DNA of 64,000 nt from Streptomyces ficellus. GTDB taxonomy: Bacteria; Actinomycetota; Actinomycetes; Streptomycetales; Streptomycetaceae. Below, one piece after another: positions 42,529-50,528 of this stretch. The position numbers were made by a program, and so were the translations under genes. How positions within the stretch are numbered: position 1 is the stretch's first letter; the number at the start of each line of letters is the position of its first letter. The DNA is taken from NCBI RefSeq assembly GCF_009739905.1, contig NZ_CP034279.1:4030001-4094000 (forward strand), read 5' to 3'. A model generated the notes under the pieces. The model saw only the letters and a list, made by a program, of their open reading frames with translations, was not told the DNA's origin and made no database searches.

Positions 42529-43136
42529 GCGCGGGTCTCCCGGAGGGATCGGGCCTGGGCCTGGAGGCGTTGGAGGTGGGTGACGAGGGTGATCAGCACG
42601 TACTTGCTGGAGGAGCGGTCGCGGGCGTCGCACTCGACCAGCGGTACGTGGTCGGCCAGGTCGAGCGCCTCGCGGATCTCCTGCTCGGTGTGGGCGGGGC
42701 CGCCGAAGTCGTTGCAGGCCACGATGAACGGCATGCCGTGGTGCTCCAGGCGGTCGATCGCGTACCAGGAGTCGGCGAGGCGGCGCGTGTCGACGAGGAC
42801 GACCGCCCCGAGGGTGCCGGAGAAGAGCCGGTCCCACAGGAACCAGAAGCGTTCCTGGCCGGGGGCGCCGAACAGGTACAGCACGTTGTGGGCGTCGAGC
42901 GTGATGCGGCCGAAGTCGAACGCGACGGTGGTGGACGTCTTGGTGTGGATCTGGGCGACGTCGTCGACGCTCTCGCCCGCGCGGGTCATCGTCTCCTCGG
43001 TGTTGAGGGGACGGATCTCGCTGACCGAGCGGACGAGGGTGGTCTTGCCGACACCGAAACCGCCCACGATGACGATCTTGAGACCGTTGTCGGCGGTGCT
43101 GCTGAGCGGTGTCCGTTCAGAGGTTGCGGAGTCCAA
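42525..43136 (-). CDS. conservon GTP/ATP-binding protein (CvnD-type)
   Basis: The 203-residue small GTPase-like protein resembles bacterial Ras/Arf-like MglA relatives: P-loop GGFGVGKTT (25-33), switch-2 FGAPGQERFWFLWDRL in place of DTAGQ, and ACNDFGG replacing NKxD. In conservons it is thought to work with CvnA-C as a membrane-associated switch like a eukaryotic G-protein system. TTG at 43136 is used, giving a 20-bp overlap with cvnC. Confidence 0.9.
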   Translation of the reverse strand: MDSATSERTPLSSTADNGLKIVIVGGFGVGKTTLVRSVSEIRPLNTEETMTRAGESVDDVAQIHTKTSTTVAFDFGRITLDAHNVLYLFGAPGQERFWFLWDRLFSGTLGAVVLVDTRRLADSWYAIDRLEHHGMPFIVACNDFGGPAHTEQEIREALDLADHVPLVECDARDRSSSKYVLITLVTHLQRLQAQARSLRETRA

Positions 43137-43473
43137 CGAGCACCTGCTCCAGGATGTCGGGGTCGGGAAGGCTGTGGGCTGACGCGCGGGGGTGGCGGGC
43201 GCTGATGCGACCCGTGTCGAGCAGGTCGGACAGCAGGATGCGCACGATGCCGATGGGCAGGGCGAGTTCGGCGGCCACCTCGACGACCGCGGTGGGCCGC
43301 CGGCACATGCGCAGGATCGCCGCGTGCTCCGACTGCATGCCGGGTGCCGCCTCCGACTCGGCCACCACAAGGGTCACCAGGTCGAACGGCGCGTCGGGGG
43401 CGGAACGGGTGCGGCCACCGGTGAGCGTGTACAGCCGGTCCGGCGACTCGTCCCGGTGGCTGGCCGGACTCAC
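43117..43473 (-). CDS. conservon DUF742 protein (CvnC-type)
   Basis: The 118-residue protein is the DUF742 winged-helix type: DRLYTLTGGRTRSAPDAPFDLVTLVVAE, then AILRMCRRPTAVVEVAAELALPIGIVRILLSDLLDTGRISARHP. The fold resembles a MarR-like winged helix but in conservons it binds its partners rather than, or besides, DNA. GTG at 43473 overlaps the cvnB stop (GTGA). Confidence 0.88.
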   Translation of the reverse strand: MSPASHRDESPDRLYTLTGGRTRSAPDAPFDLVTLVVAESEAAPGMQSEHAAILRMCRRPTAVVEVAAELALPIGIVRILLSDLLDTGRISARHPRASAHSLPDPDILEQVLVGLRNL

Positions 43474-43877
43474 GCGGTACGGGGCTCGGCGTGCAGGTGC
43501 TCGCCGAGCTGCTCGACGAGCTCGCTCATGTTGTGCCCGACCAGGCCGACGTCGGAGTCCTCGGCGGCGACGACCGCGAGGTGCGCGCCCTCCCCGGCCT
43601 CGACGATCAGCAGGACGCCGCCGTAGAACTCGGCCATCGCCGACCGGACGCCGCCGGTCCCGTCGCCGAACTCCACGGAAGCGCCGTGCGACAGGCTCTG
43701 GATGCCGGCGGCTATCGCGGCCAGCTGGTCGGCCTGGTCGACGGACAGCTCCGGCGTACGGCACAGTTTGAGGCCGTCGCGGGACAGCACGAGCGCGTGC
43801 CGGGCGCCGGGCGTGCGCTGGATCAGGTTGTCCAGCAGCCAGTTGAGCTTCTCGTCGGTGGTGGTGCCGGTGGTCAT
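43470..43877 (-). CDS. conservon roadblock/LC7 protein (CvnB-type)
   Basis: The 135-residue roadblock/LC7 (MglB-like) protein reads LNWLLDNLIQRTPGARHALVLSRDGLKLCRT, QLAAIAAGIQSLSHGASVEFGDG and GGVLLIVEAGEGAHLAVVAAEDSDVGLVGHNMSELVEQLGEHL. Roadblock proteins act as GTPase regulators or scaffolds, presumably for the CvnD-type protein here. Its ATG overlaps the cvnA stop (ATGA). Confidence 0.9.
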   Translation of the reverse strand: MTTGTTTDEKLNWLLDNLIQRTPGARHALVLSRDGLKLCRTPELSVDQADQLAAIAAGIQSLSHGASVEFGDGTGGVRSAMAEFYGGVLLIVEAGEGAHLAVVAAEDSDVGLVGHNMSELVEQLGEHLHAEPRTA

Positions 43878-45505
43878 CGGGGGGTGCCTTCCGTGGTGGT
43901 GCGTACCGCTTGGCGGAAGCTGCTGAAGCGGGCGGCCGACCGGGTCCGCGAGGCGGGGCCGGCGGGCTCGGCGGGGGTGCCGTCGGGATCGCGGCCGGAG
44001 GTGCCGGGCGACGTGCCGCCGGGGGTGCCCTCGGGGTGGGCGGCGGCGAGGGTCTGGCCCCGGCGGCGCCTGGGGAGGCCGCCCGGGGAGGGGGCCTCGG
44101 TGGCGTCGGGCCCCCCGAAGGGGGAGGCGGGGCGCTCGTGCGGTTCGGGCGAGGCCGGGGCCTGCGGGGCCTGCGGGGCCTGCGGGGTCTTGGGGGCGGG
44201 CGGCAGGGCCCTGGGCGCGGGCGCCGGCGCGGTTTCCGGGCGGGTCCGGGCGATCAGCTCGTGCGGGATCATCACCAGCGCGCCGGTGCCGCCCCGGGCC
44301 GAGGGCCGGAAGGACACGGTCAGGCCGTGCTTGCGGGCCAGGCGGCCGACGACCGCGAGACCCAGGCGGGTGCCGGACAGGCCGGTCAGGTCGGCGCGTT
44401 CGGCGGTGACGGCCCGTTCGGCGCGGCGGAGCTGGACGTCGCTCATGACCAGGCCGCTGTCCTCCACGGTGACCACGAGCCCGGCCGGGACCTCCTCGAC
44501 GTACACGTGGACCTCGGCGGTGGGCGGCGAGAAGTTCGCCGCGTTGTCGAGGAGTTCGGCGAGGGCGTGCATCACGCCCTCGGCGGCGTGGCCGGCGATC
44601 GCGGCGTCGCTGGTGGTGTGCAGCCGTACGCGCTGGTAGCCGGCGATACGCCCCATCGCGCCGCGCAGGATGGACTCCATCACGATCGGCTTCGCCCAGC
44701 GGCGGCCCGAGCGGGCGCCGGTGAGGACGGCGACGGAGTCGGCGAGGCGACCGGCCTGGGCGGTGCGGTGGTCGAGGTGGAGGAGGTCGGTGAGGACGTC
44801 CTCGTCGGCGTGCCGGTGCTCCATCTCGCGCAGGTCGGCCAGCATGCTCGTCGCCAGGGCCTGCATACGGCCGGCGGCGTTGGCGCAGGCGGCCACGGCG
44901 GCGGCGCGGTTGGCCTCGCTGCGTGCCGCCTCCGCGCGGGCCCGCGCGACCGCGTGGTCCGCCTCCGCGCGGGCCCGGTCGGCCTCGGCGCGCGCCTGGT
45001 CCGCCTCGTCGCGGGCCTGCGTCACCGCCTGGTCCGCCTCCGCGCGGGTCTCGGCGACGAGGCGGTCCGCCTCGTCGCGGGCCTGCGTCACCGCCTGGTC
45101 CGCCTCCGCGCGGGTCTCGGCCACGAGGCGGTCCGCCTCCGCGTGGGCCTGCGCGACGGCGTGGTCCGCCTCCGCGTGGGCTTCGGCGACGGCGCGGTCG
45201 GCGTCCGCCCGCGTCCGGGCCGCCTCGCCGCGGGACTCGGCGACCGTACGGGCGGTGTCGGCGGCCCTGTGGGCGGCCTCGGTGGTCAGCGCGGCGGCCT
45301 GGGCGCGCAGCCGACGGGCGGTGTCGAGGGCGTGGGCGGCGGTGGCGACGGCCGCCGTGAACAGGACGGCGGCGGCGGCCGAGCCCCACGCCAGCGGAGC
45401 CCGCACGGAGCCGGGCGCGAGGGCCACCGCTCCCGCGCACAGGAGGCCGGTGACGGCCGCCGAGATCAGCAGGGCCGGCGCGACCGGCCGGAGTGAGGGG
45501 CGCAA
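43874..45505 (-). CDS. conservon sensor histidine kinase-like protein (CvnA-type)
   Basis: The 543-residue membrane protein has two N-terminal helices (about 10-30 and 37-57), a long Ala/Glu/Arg coiled coil (65-215) with 11-residue periodicity, a DHp-like helix (ADEDVLTDLLHLDHRTAQAGRLADS) and an HATPase_c domain with N-box ELLDNAANFSPP and G-box SGTRLGLAVVGRLARKHG. After about 415 a Pro/Ala-rich disordered tail follows. It starts with TTG. It heads the cvn operon and probably senses a signal through the membrane or its coiled coil. The 66-bp internal tandem repeat lengthens the coil. Confidence 0.88.
   Translation of the reverse strand: MRPSLRPVAPALLISAAVTGLLCAGAVALAPGSVRAPLAWGSAAAAVLFTAAVATAAHALDTARRLRAQAAALTTEAAHRAADTARTVAESRGEAARTRADADRAVAEAHAEADHAVAQAHAEADRLVAETRAEADQAVTQARDEADRLVAETRAEADQAVTQARDEADQARAEADRARAEADHAVARARAEAARSEANRAAAVAACANAAGRMQALATSMLADLREMEHRHADEDVLTDLLHLDHRTAQAGRLADSVAVLTGARSGRRWAKPIVMESILRGAMGRIAGYQRVRLHTTSDAAIAGHAAEGVMHALAELLDNAANFSPPTAEVHVYVEEVPAGLVVTVEDSGLVMSDVQLRRAERAVTAERADLTGLSGTRLGLAVVGRLARKHGLTVSFRPSARGGTGALVMIPHELIARTRPETAPAPAPRALPPAPKTPQAPQAPQAPASPEPHERPASPFGGPDATEAPSPGGLPRRRRGQTLAAAHPEGTPGGTSPGTSGRDPDGTPAEPAGPASRTRSAARFSSFRQAVRTTTEGTPR
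45001..45132. repeat. 66-bp tandem duplication in the cvnA coiled coil
   Basis: Two adjacent copies (45001-45066 and 45067-45132) differ by a single base near their ends, and diverged copies follow. Each encodes 22 residues (DEADRLVAETR plus AEADQAVTQAR), exactly two 11-residue hendecads, so copy number can change coil length without altering register. Confidence 0.88.
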
Positions 45506-45722
45506 ATCGTCAGTCCTCTGGCGTGGGGCAGCGGGGGGAGGCGTGGGGCATCTGGAGTCGTCTATTCCCTAACAATTCCGGGTCACTATAAGAGACTTGA
45601 CGATCACTTTGGGAAGTTCTTGAGCGCTTTCTTACTCAGATCACACCCAGTCCCACCCCAGCCCCGCCCCGCCCCCCGCCCCGTTCCCGCCCCGGCGGCA
45701 CCCCGCGGGGCATGCTGGCCGT
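45506..45722. promoter_or_regulatory. divergent promoter region of the conservon and the 45723 gene
   Basis: The centre (45560-45650) is A+T-rich relative to its surroundings. On the minus strand TATAGT (45590-45585) is a candidate -10 for the cvn operon, leaving about a 75-nt leader. I see no clear -35 or dyad. The plus-strand gene has CATGCT 6 bases before its ATG and no ribosome site. Confidence 0.35.
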
Positions 45723-48560
45723 ATGGGCGATCAGCAGCGGCGGAAACGGGAGACGGCGGACCTCGCGCGGGCGCTGCGGGGCGCCGTGCGCGGCGAGGTG
45801 GACTTCGGGGCGGCGGCCCGGGCCCTGCACACCATGGACGCGTCCAACTACCGCCGCGTCCCCGTCGGCGTCGTGGCGCCCCGGGACGCGGACGACGTGG
45901 CCGCCGCCCTCGCGGTGTGCCGGGAGCACGGCGCACCGGTGGTGCCGCGCGGGGCGGGGACCTCCATCGCGGGGCAGGCGACCGGCACCGGCGTCGTCCT
46001 CGACCTCACCCGCCACATGCGGGACGTCGTCGCGGTCGACCCCGAGGCGCGGACGGCGGTCGTCCAGCCCGGCGTCGTGCTGGACCGGCTGCGCGAGGCG
46101 GTACGCCCCCACGGGCTGACCTTCGGGGCCGACCCGTCGACGCACAGCCGCTGCACGCTCGGCGGGATGATCGGCAACAACGCGTGCGGCGCGCACTCCG
46201 TGGCGTGGGGCACCACCGCCGACAACGTCCACACCCTCAAGGTCACCACGTACGGCGGCGCCGAACTGCGCCTCGGGCGCGGATGGAAGGGCGGCCCGGA
46301 GGGCCTCGCGGACCTGGTCGGGCGGCACCTGGCGCAGCTCCGCACCGGGTTCCCGCCCAGTCTTCCCCGCCGCATCTCCGGCTACGCCCTGGACGCCCTG
46401 CTGCCCGAGCGCGGCACCGACCTGGCCCGCGCCTTCTGCGGCAGCGAGGGCACCCTCGGAGTGCTGACCGAGGCGACCGTACGGCTCGTCGGGTCGCCGC
46501 CCGCCCGCGCCCTCGCCGTGCTCGGGTACGCCGACGAGAGCGCGGCGGCCGAGGCGGCCCCCGGCCTCCTGCCGCTCGGCCCGCTCACCGTGGAGGGCAT
46601 GGCCGAGGACCTGGTGCGCGACCCGGCCGCCCGCGCCGCCCTGCCCCGGGGCGGTGCCTGGCTGTTCGCGGAGACGGGCGGCGCGACCCCCGCCGAGGCC
46701 CGCGCCCGCGCGGAGGCCCTGCTGCGCGCCGCCGACGCCCTGGACGGCACCGTCGTCACCGACCCGGCCGCCCGGCGCGCCCTGTGGCGGGTGCGCGAGG
46801 ACGCCGCCGGGACCGCCACGCGCACCGGCGCGGGCGCCGAGGCCTGGCCGGGCTGGGAGGACTGCGCCGTGCCGCCCGCCCGGCTCGGCGCGTACCTGCG
46901 CGACTTCCGCGCCCTGCTGGCCGCCCACGGGCTGCACGGCACGCCCTACGGCCACTTCGGCGACGGCTGCGTCCACGTCCGCATCGACTTCGACCTGGTC
47001 ACCGACGAGGGCGTACGGCGCTTCCGGCGGTTCTCCGAGGACGTCGCCGGCCTCGTCGTCGCCCACGGCGGCTCGCTGTCCGGCGAGCACGGCGACGGCC
47101 AGGCGCGGGCCGAACTGCTGCCGAGGATGTACGGGGACGAACTGGTCGCCCTCTTCGGCCGGTTCAAGGACCTGTGGGACCCGGCCGGGGGCATGAACCC
47201 CGGGATGCTCGCCCGCCCGGCCCGCCTCGACGAGAACCTGCGCTTCGCGGTCCTGCCTCGCGAGCGGGTGGACGTGACCTTCGGCTACCCGCACGACGGT
47301 GGCGACTTCGCCACCGCCGTCCGCCGCTGCGTCGGTGTCGCCAAGTGCCGGGTGGACGGCCCGAACCAGGGCCCCGGGGTGATGTGCCCGTCCTTCCGGG
47401 CCACGGGCGAGGAGGAGCACTCGACGCGCGGGCGCGCCCGGCTGCTGCACGAGATGCTGGCGGGCGAGGTGGTGACCGGCGGCTGGCGGTCGGCGGAGGT
47501 GCGGGACGCGCTCGACCTGTGCCTGTCGTGCAAGGGCTGCCGGAGCGACTGCCCGGTCGGGGTCGACATGGCGACGTACAAGGCGGAGTTCCTGCACCAC
47601 CACTACGCGGGGCGGCTCCGCCCGGCCGCCCACTACGCGATGGGCCGCCTGCCCCGGTGGCTGCGCCTCGCCGCCCCCTTCGCCCGTCCCCTCAACGCCG
47701 CCGCCCGCCCGCGCCCGCTCGCGGCCCTCGCCAAGCGGGCGGCGGGCGTCGCCTCAGAGCGGGATCTGCCGGTGCTCGCGCCCGAGACGTTCACCCGCTG
47801 GTTCGCGCGGCGGGGCGGCCGGGGGAGCGGAACCGGGGACCCGATCCTGTGGCCCGACACGTTCACCGAGCACCTGACGCCGTCCGTGGGCCGCGCGGCC
47901 GTGACCGTCCTGGAGGCGGCGGGCCTGCCCCCGGCGCTCCCGCCCGGCCGGGTGTGCTGCGGCCTCACCTACGTCTCGACCGGCCAGCTCGACCACGCCC
48001 GCACCGTGATGCGCCGCACCCTCGACACCCTGGAGCCCGTCCTGGGCACGCCCGTGGTCGTCCTCGAACCGAGCTGCGCCGCCACCCTCACCACCGACCT
48101 GCCCGAACTGCTCCCGGGCGACCCGCGCGCCCGGCGGCTGGCCGACTCCGTCCGCACCCTCGCCCAGGCCCTCCAGGAGTACGCCCCCGACTGGCGGCCC
48201 CCGCGCCTGGACCGCCCGGTCGCCGGCCAGACGCACTGCCACCAGCACGCCGTCCTCGGTGACACCGCGGAACGCCGCCTGCGCGAGCGCGCCGGACTCA
48301 CGGGCGAGCTGAGCGGCGGCTGCTGCGGCCTGGCCGGCGACTTCGGTTTCACGCGCGGCCACTACGACGTCTCGGTCGCCTGCGCCGAGGACCAGCTGCT
48401 GCCCGCGGTCCGCGCCGCCGCCCCCGGCACCGAGCTGCTCGCGGACGGCTTCTCCTGCCGCACCCAGCTCGCCCACCTCGCGGGCGCGCGGGCCAGGCAC
48501 CTGGCGGAGGTGCTGGCGGAGGCGCTGGAGGCCGGGCCGGAGGGGCGTCCCGAGGGCTGA
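45723..48560 (+). CDS. FAD-binding 2-hydroxyacid dehydrogenase fused to Fe-S/CCG domain (YdiJ/Dld-like)
   Basis: The 945-residue fusion has an FAD-binding_4 (PCMH) domain at about 45-215 (VPVGVVAPRDADDVAAALAVC, PRGAGTSIAGQATG, ADPSTHSRCTLGGMIGNNACGAHS), an FAD-oxidase_C domain (GHFGDGCVHVRIDF, SLSGEHGDGQAR), a 4Fe-4S region with CLSCKGCRSDCPVG (from about 600) plus upstream Cys, and two CCG heterodisulfide-type motifs (VCCGLTYV, GGCCGLAGDFGF). The layout matches D-2-hydroxyglutarate or D-lactate dehydrogenases of YdiJ type, which pass electrons to quinone or cytochrome. Substrate inferred only. Confidence 0.88.
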   Translation: MGDQQRRKRETADLARALRGAVRGEVDFGAAARALHTMDASNYRRVPVGVVAPRDADDVAAALAVCREHGAPVVPRGAGTSIAGQATGTGVVLDLTRHMRDVVAVDPEARTAVVQPGVVLDRLREAVRPHGLTFGADPSTHSRCTLGGMIGNNACGAHSVAWGTTADNVHTLKVTTYGGAELRLGRGWKGGPEGLADLVGRHLAQLRTGFPPSLPRRISGYALDALLPERGTDLARAFCGSEGTLGVLTEATVRLVGSPPARALAVLGYADESAAAEAAPGLLPLGPLTVEGMAEDLVRDPAARAALPRGGAWLFAETGGATPAEARARAEALLRAADALDGTVVTDPAARRALWRVREDAAGTATRTGAGAEAWPGWEDCAVPPARLGAYLRDFRALLAAHGLHGTPYGHFGDGCVHVRIDFDLVTDEGVRRFRRFSEDVAGLVVAHGGSLSGEHGDGQARAELLPRMYGDELVALFGRFKDLWDPAGGMNPGMLARPARLDENLRFAVLPRERVDVTFGYPHDGGDFATAVRRCVGVAKCRVDGPNQGPGVMCPSFRATGEEEHSTRGRARLLHEMLAGEVVTGGWRSAEVRDALDLCLSCKGCRSDCPVGVDMATYKAEFLHHHYAGRLRPAAHYAMGRLPRWLRLAAPFARPLNAAARPRPLAALAKRAAGVASERDLPVLAPETFTRWFARRGGRGSGTGDPILWPDTFTEHLTPSVGRAAVTVLEAAGLPPALPPGRVCCGLTYVSTGQLDHARTVMRRTLDTLEPVLGTPVVVLEPSCAATLTTDLPELLPGDPRARRLADSVRTLAQALQEYAPDWRPPRLDRPVAGQTHCHQHAVLGDTAERRLRERAGLTGELSGGCCGLAGDFGFTRGHYDVSVACAEDQLLPAVRAAAPGTELLADGFSCRTQLAHLAGARARHLAEVLAEALEAGPEGRPEG

Positions 48561-48616
48561 GGGGGCGGGCTCCGGGGCGGCGGTTACGGTGGAGGGAGGC
48601 CCGCCATTCGGTGCAG

Positions 48617-48648
48617 TAGGCTGGACTGGTAGTCCATTTCAGTGGACT
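48617..48648 (+). promoter_or_regulatory. EamA promoter with three TGGACT/AGTCCA half-sites
   Basis: TAGGCT (48617-48622) is a good -10. Directly after and overlapping it, TGGACT (48622), AGTCCA (48631) and TGGACT (48643) form two nested dyads sharing the middle half-site. A repressor here would block initiation of the EamA gene. Confidence 0.6.
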
Positions 48649-48701
48649 GATCCTTCTCGCACCGTCCGCCCGTCGAAGAGAAAGAAGTCGAGGTTCCCCC
48701 G

Positions 48702-49664
48702 GTGAACGACACCGCCCGTACGGAGGCCGCCGCCGCCCGTACCGCCGACGCCTCCGCCGTCGCGCTGCCCGAGGCGTCCGCCGCGCACCCCGAGGGGCCG
48801 GGCGGTGGGCGGCGCGGGGCGCTGGGGCCGGTCGCGCTGGTGGTGGCCGGAGGGCTGTCCGTGCAGTTCGGGTCCGCGGTCGCCGTGCTGCTCATGCCGC
48901 GGGCCGGGGCGCTCGGCGTGGTCACGCTGCGGCTGATCCTCGCCGCCGTGGTGCTGCTGGCGGTGTGCCGGCCCCGGGTGCGCGGGTACGCGCGTGCCGA
49001 CTGGGGGACGGTCGTGGCCTTCGGTGCCGCGATGGCCGGCATGAACGTCCTCTTCTACCAGGCCGTCGACCGCATCCCGCTGGGCGCCGCCGTCACCCTG
49101 GAGGTGCTCGGGCCGCTCGTGCTGTCGGTGGTCGCCTCGCGGAGGCTGGTCAACCTGGTGTGGGCCGGGCTCGCGCTGGGCGGCGTGGTGCTGCTGAGCG
49201 GCGGCGGCTTCGACCGGCTGGACCCGCTGGGCGCGGCGTTCGCGCTCGGGGCGGGTGCGATGTGGGCCGCGTACATCGTCTTCAGCGCCCGGACCGGGCG
49301 GCGGTTCCCGCAGGCGGACGGGCTGGCCCTCGCGATGGCCTTCGGCGCGGTGCTGACGGTGCCGCTGGGCGTCGCCGAGGCCGGGTCCAAGCTGCTGGTG
49401 CCCTCGACGATCGGGCTGGGCCTCGCCGTCGCGCTGATGTCGTCGGTCCTCCCGTACACCCTCGAACTGCTGGCGCTGCGGCGGCTGCCCGCGCCGACCT
49501 TCGCGATCCTGATGAGCCTGGAGCCGGCGATCGCGGCGACCGCCGGGTTCTTCGTGCTGCACCAAGCCCTCTCCGTCACCGATGCGTTGGCGATCGCGCT
49601 GGTCATCGCGGCGAGCATGGGCGCGGTGCGCTCGCAGATGCCGAAGCGGACGGCCAAAAAGTAA
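48702..49664 (+). CDS. EamA (DMT) family transporter, RhtA-like
   Basis: The 320-residue membrane protein has ten helices in two EamA repeats: ALVVAGGLSVQFGSAVAVLLM, LRLILAAVVLLAVC, MNVLFYQAVDRIPLGAAVTLEVLGPLVLS, then MWAAYIVFSARTG, SSVLPYTLELLALRRLPAPTFAILMSLEPAIAATAGFFVL. The wording of repeat 2 matches RhtA-type threonine/homoserine exporters; the true substrate is unknown. The GTG start follows GAGG. Its stop codon is at the edge of the palindrome that precedes the next operon. Confidence 0.88.
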   Translation: MNDTARTEAAAARTADASAVALPEASAAHPEGPGGGRRGALGPVALVVAGGLSVQFGSAVAVLLMPRAGALGVVTLRLILAAVVLLAVCRPRVRGYARADWGTVVAFGAAMAGMNVLFYQAVDRIPLGAAVTLEVLGPLVLSVVASRRLVNLVWAGLALGGVVLLSGGGFDRLDPLGAAFALGAGAMWAAYIVFSARTGRRFPQADGLALAMAFGAVLTVPLGVAEAGSKLLVPSTIGLGLAVALMSSVLPYTLELLALRRLPAPTFAILMSLEPAIAATAGFFVLHQALSVTDALAIALVIAASMGAVRSQMPKRTAKK

Positions 49665-49681
49665 AGCAAGCATGCTTGCTT
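49664..49681. promoter_or_regulatory. perfect 18-bp palindrome before the acyl-CoA operon
   Basis: AAGCAAGCATGCTTGCTT is its own reverse complement. It lies 62 bp before the first gene of the operon and directly after the EamA stop codon. The form and setting (acyl-CoA genes ending in a tetR gene) make it the likely site of that TetR protein. Confidence 0.75.
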
Positions 49682-49742
49682 GTTTCTCGGGGCGCTGCCA
49701 TGCTCCGGGGCACGCACTGCCGTGTCCCGGAGGGAGCGCCCC

Positions 49743-50528
49743 GTGTCCGATGCCCTGCTGGCCGACCTGCGCGAGGAGAGCGAGGAGCTCGACCGGCTGG
49801 TCGCGGACCTGAGACCGGACGGCTGGGCCACCCCCACCCCCGCGCCGCGCTGGACCGTCGCCCACCAGATCGCCCACCTCGCCTGGACCGACGACGCGGC
49901 CCTGCTCGCGGTCACCGACCCGGACGGGTTCGCCGCGCACGCCGCACAGGCGCTGAAGGACCCCGACGGCTTCGTCGACGAGGGCGCCGGCGCGGGCGCC
50001 GCCGCACCGCCCGCCGAACTCCTCGCCCGCTGGCGCGACGGCCGCACCCGGCTCGCCGACGCCCTGGCAGCCGCCCCCGCCGGCGCCCGCTTCCCCTGGT
50101 ACGGGCCGCCCATGAGCGCCACGTCCATGGCGACCGCCCGCCTGATGGAGACCTGGGCGCACGGCCAGGACGTCGCCGACGCCCTCGGCGCCGTACGCCC
50201 GCCGACCGCCCGCCTGCGCCACGTCGCCTGGATCGGCGTACGCGCCCGGGACTACGCCTACGCGGTACGGGGCCTGACCCCGCCCGCCGAACCGTTCCGC
50301 GTGGAGCTGACCGCGCCGGACGGAAGCCCGTGGACCTACGGCCCCGAGGACGCGACCCAGCGGATCACCGGCCCCGCCCTCGACTTCTGCCTCCTGGTCA
50401 CCCAGCGCGCCCACCGCGACGACACGGCCCTGCGCGCGGAGGGCGCCCACGCGTCCGCCTGGCTGGACATCGCCCAGGCCTTCGCCGGACCGGCCGGCCC
50501 CGGCCGCGCGCCCAAGGGGGCCGCGTGA
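49743..50528 (+). CDS. TIGR03084 family (DinB/maleylpyruvate isomerase-like) protein
   Basis: The 261-residue protein matches the TIGR03084 metal-binding family: LLADLREESEELDRLVADL, WTVAHQIAHLAWTDDAALLAV, TSMATARLMETWAHGQDVADALG. His residues in these three segments would bind a divalent metal in a DinB-like four-helix bundle. Its reaction is unknown. GGAGGG precedes the GTG. It opens the long acyl-CoA operon and overlaps atuA-like (GTGA). Confidence 0.87.
   Translation: MSDALLADLREESEELDRLVADLRPDGWATPTPAPRWTVAHQIAHLAWTDDAALLAVTDPDGFAAHAAQALKDPDGFVDEGAGAGAAAPPAELLARWRDGRTRLADALAAAPAGARFPWYGPPMSATSMATARLMETWAHGQDVADALGAVRPPTARLRHVAWIGVRARDYAYAVRGLTPPAEPFRVELTAPDGSPWTYGPEDATQRITGPALDFCLLVTQRAHRDDTALRAEGAHASAWLDIAQAFAGPAGPGRAPKGAA

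Noticed and set aside
44941..45200. CRISPR-like array of direct repeats
   Set aside because: The repeats are in-frame, contiguous and without unique spacers; they encode the coiled coil of the CvnA-type sensor.
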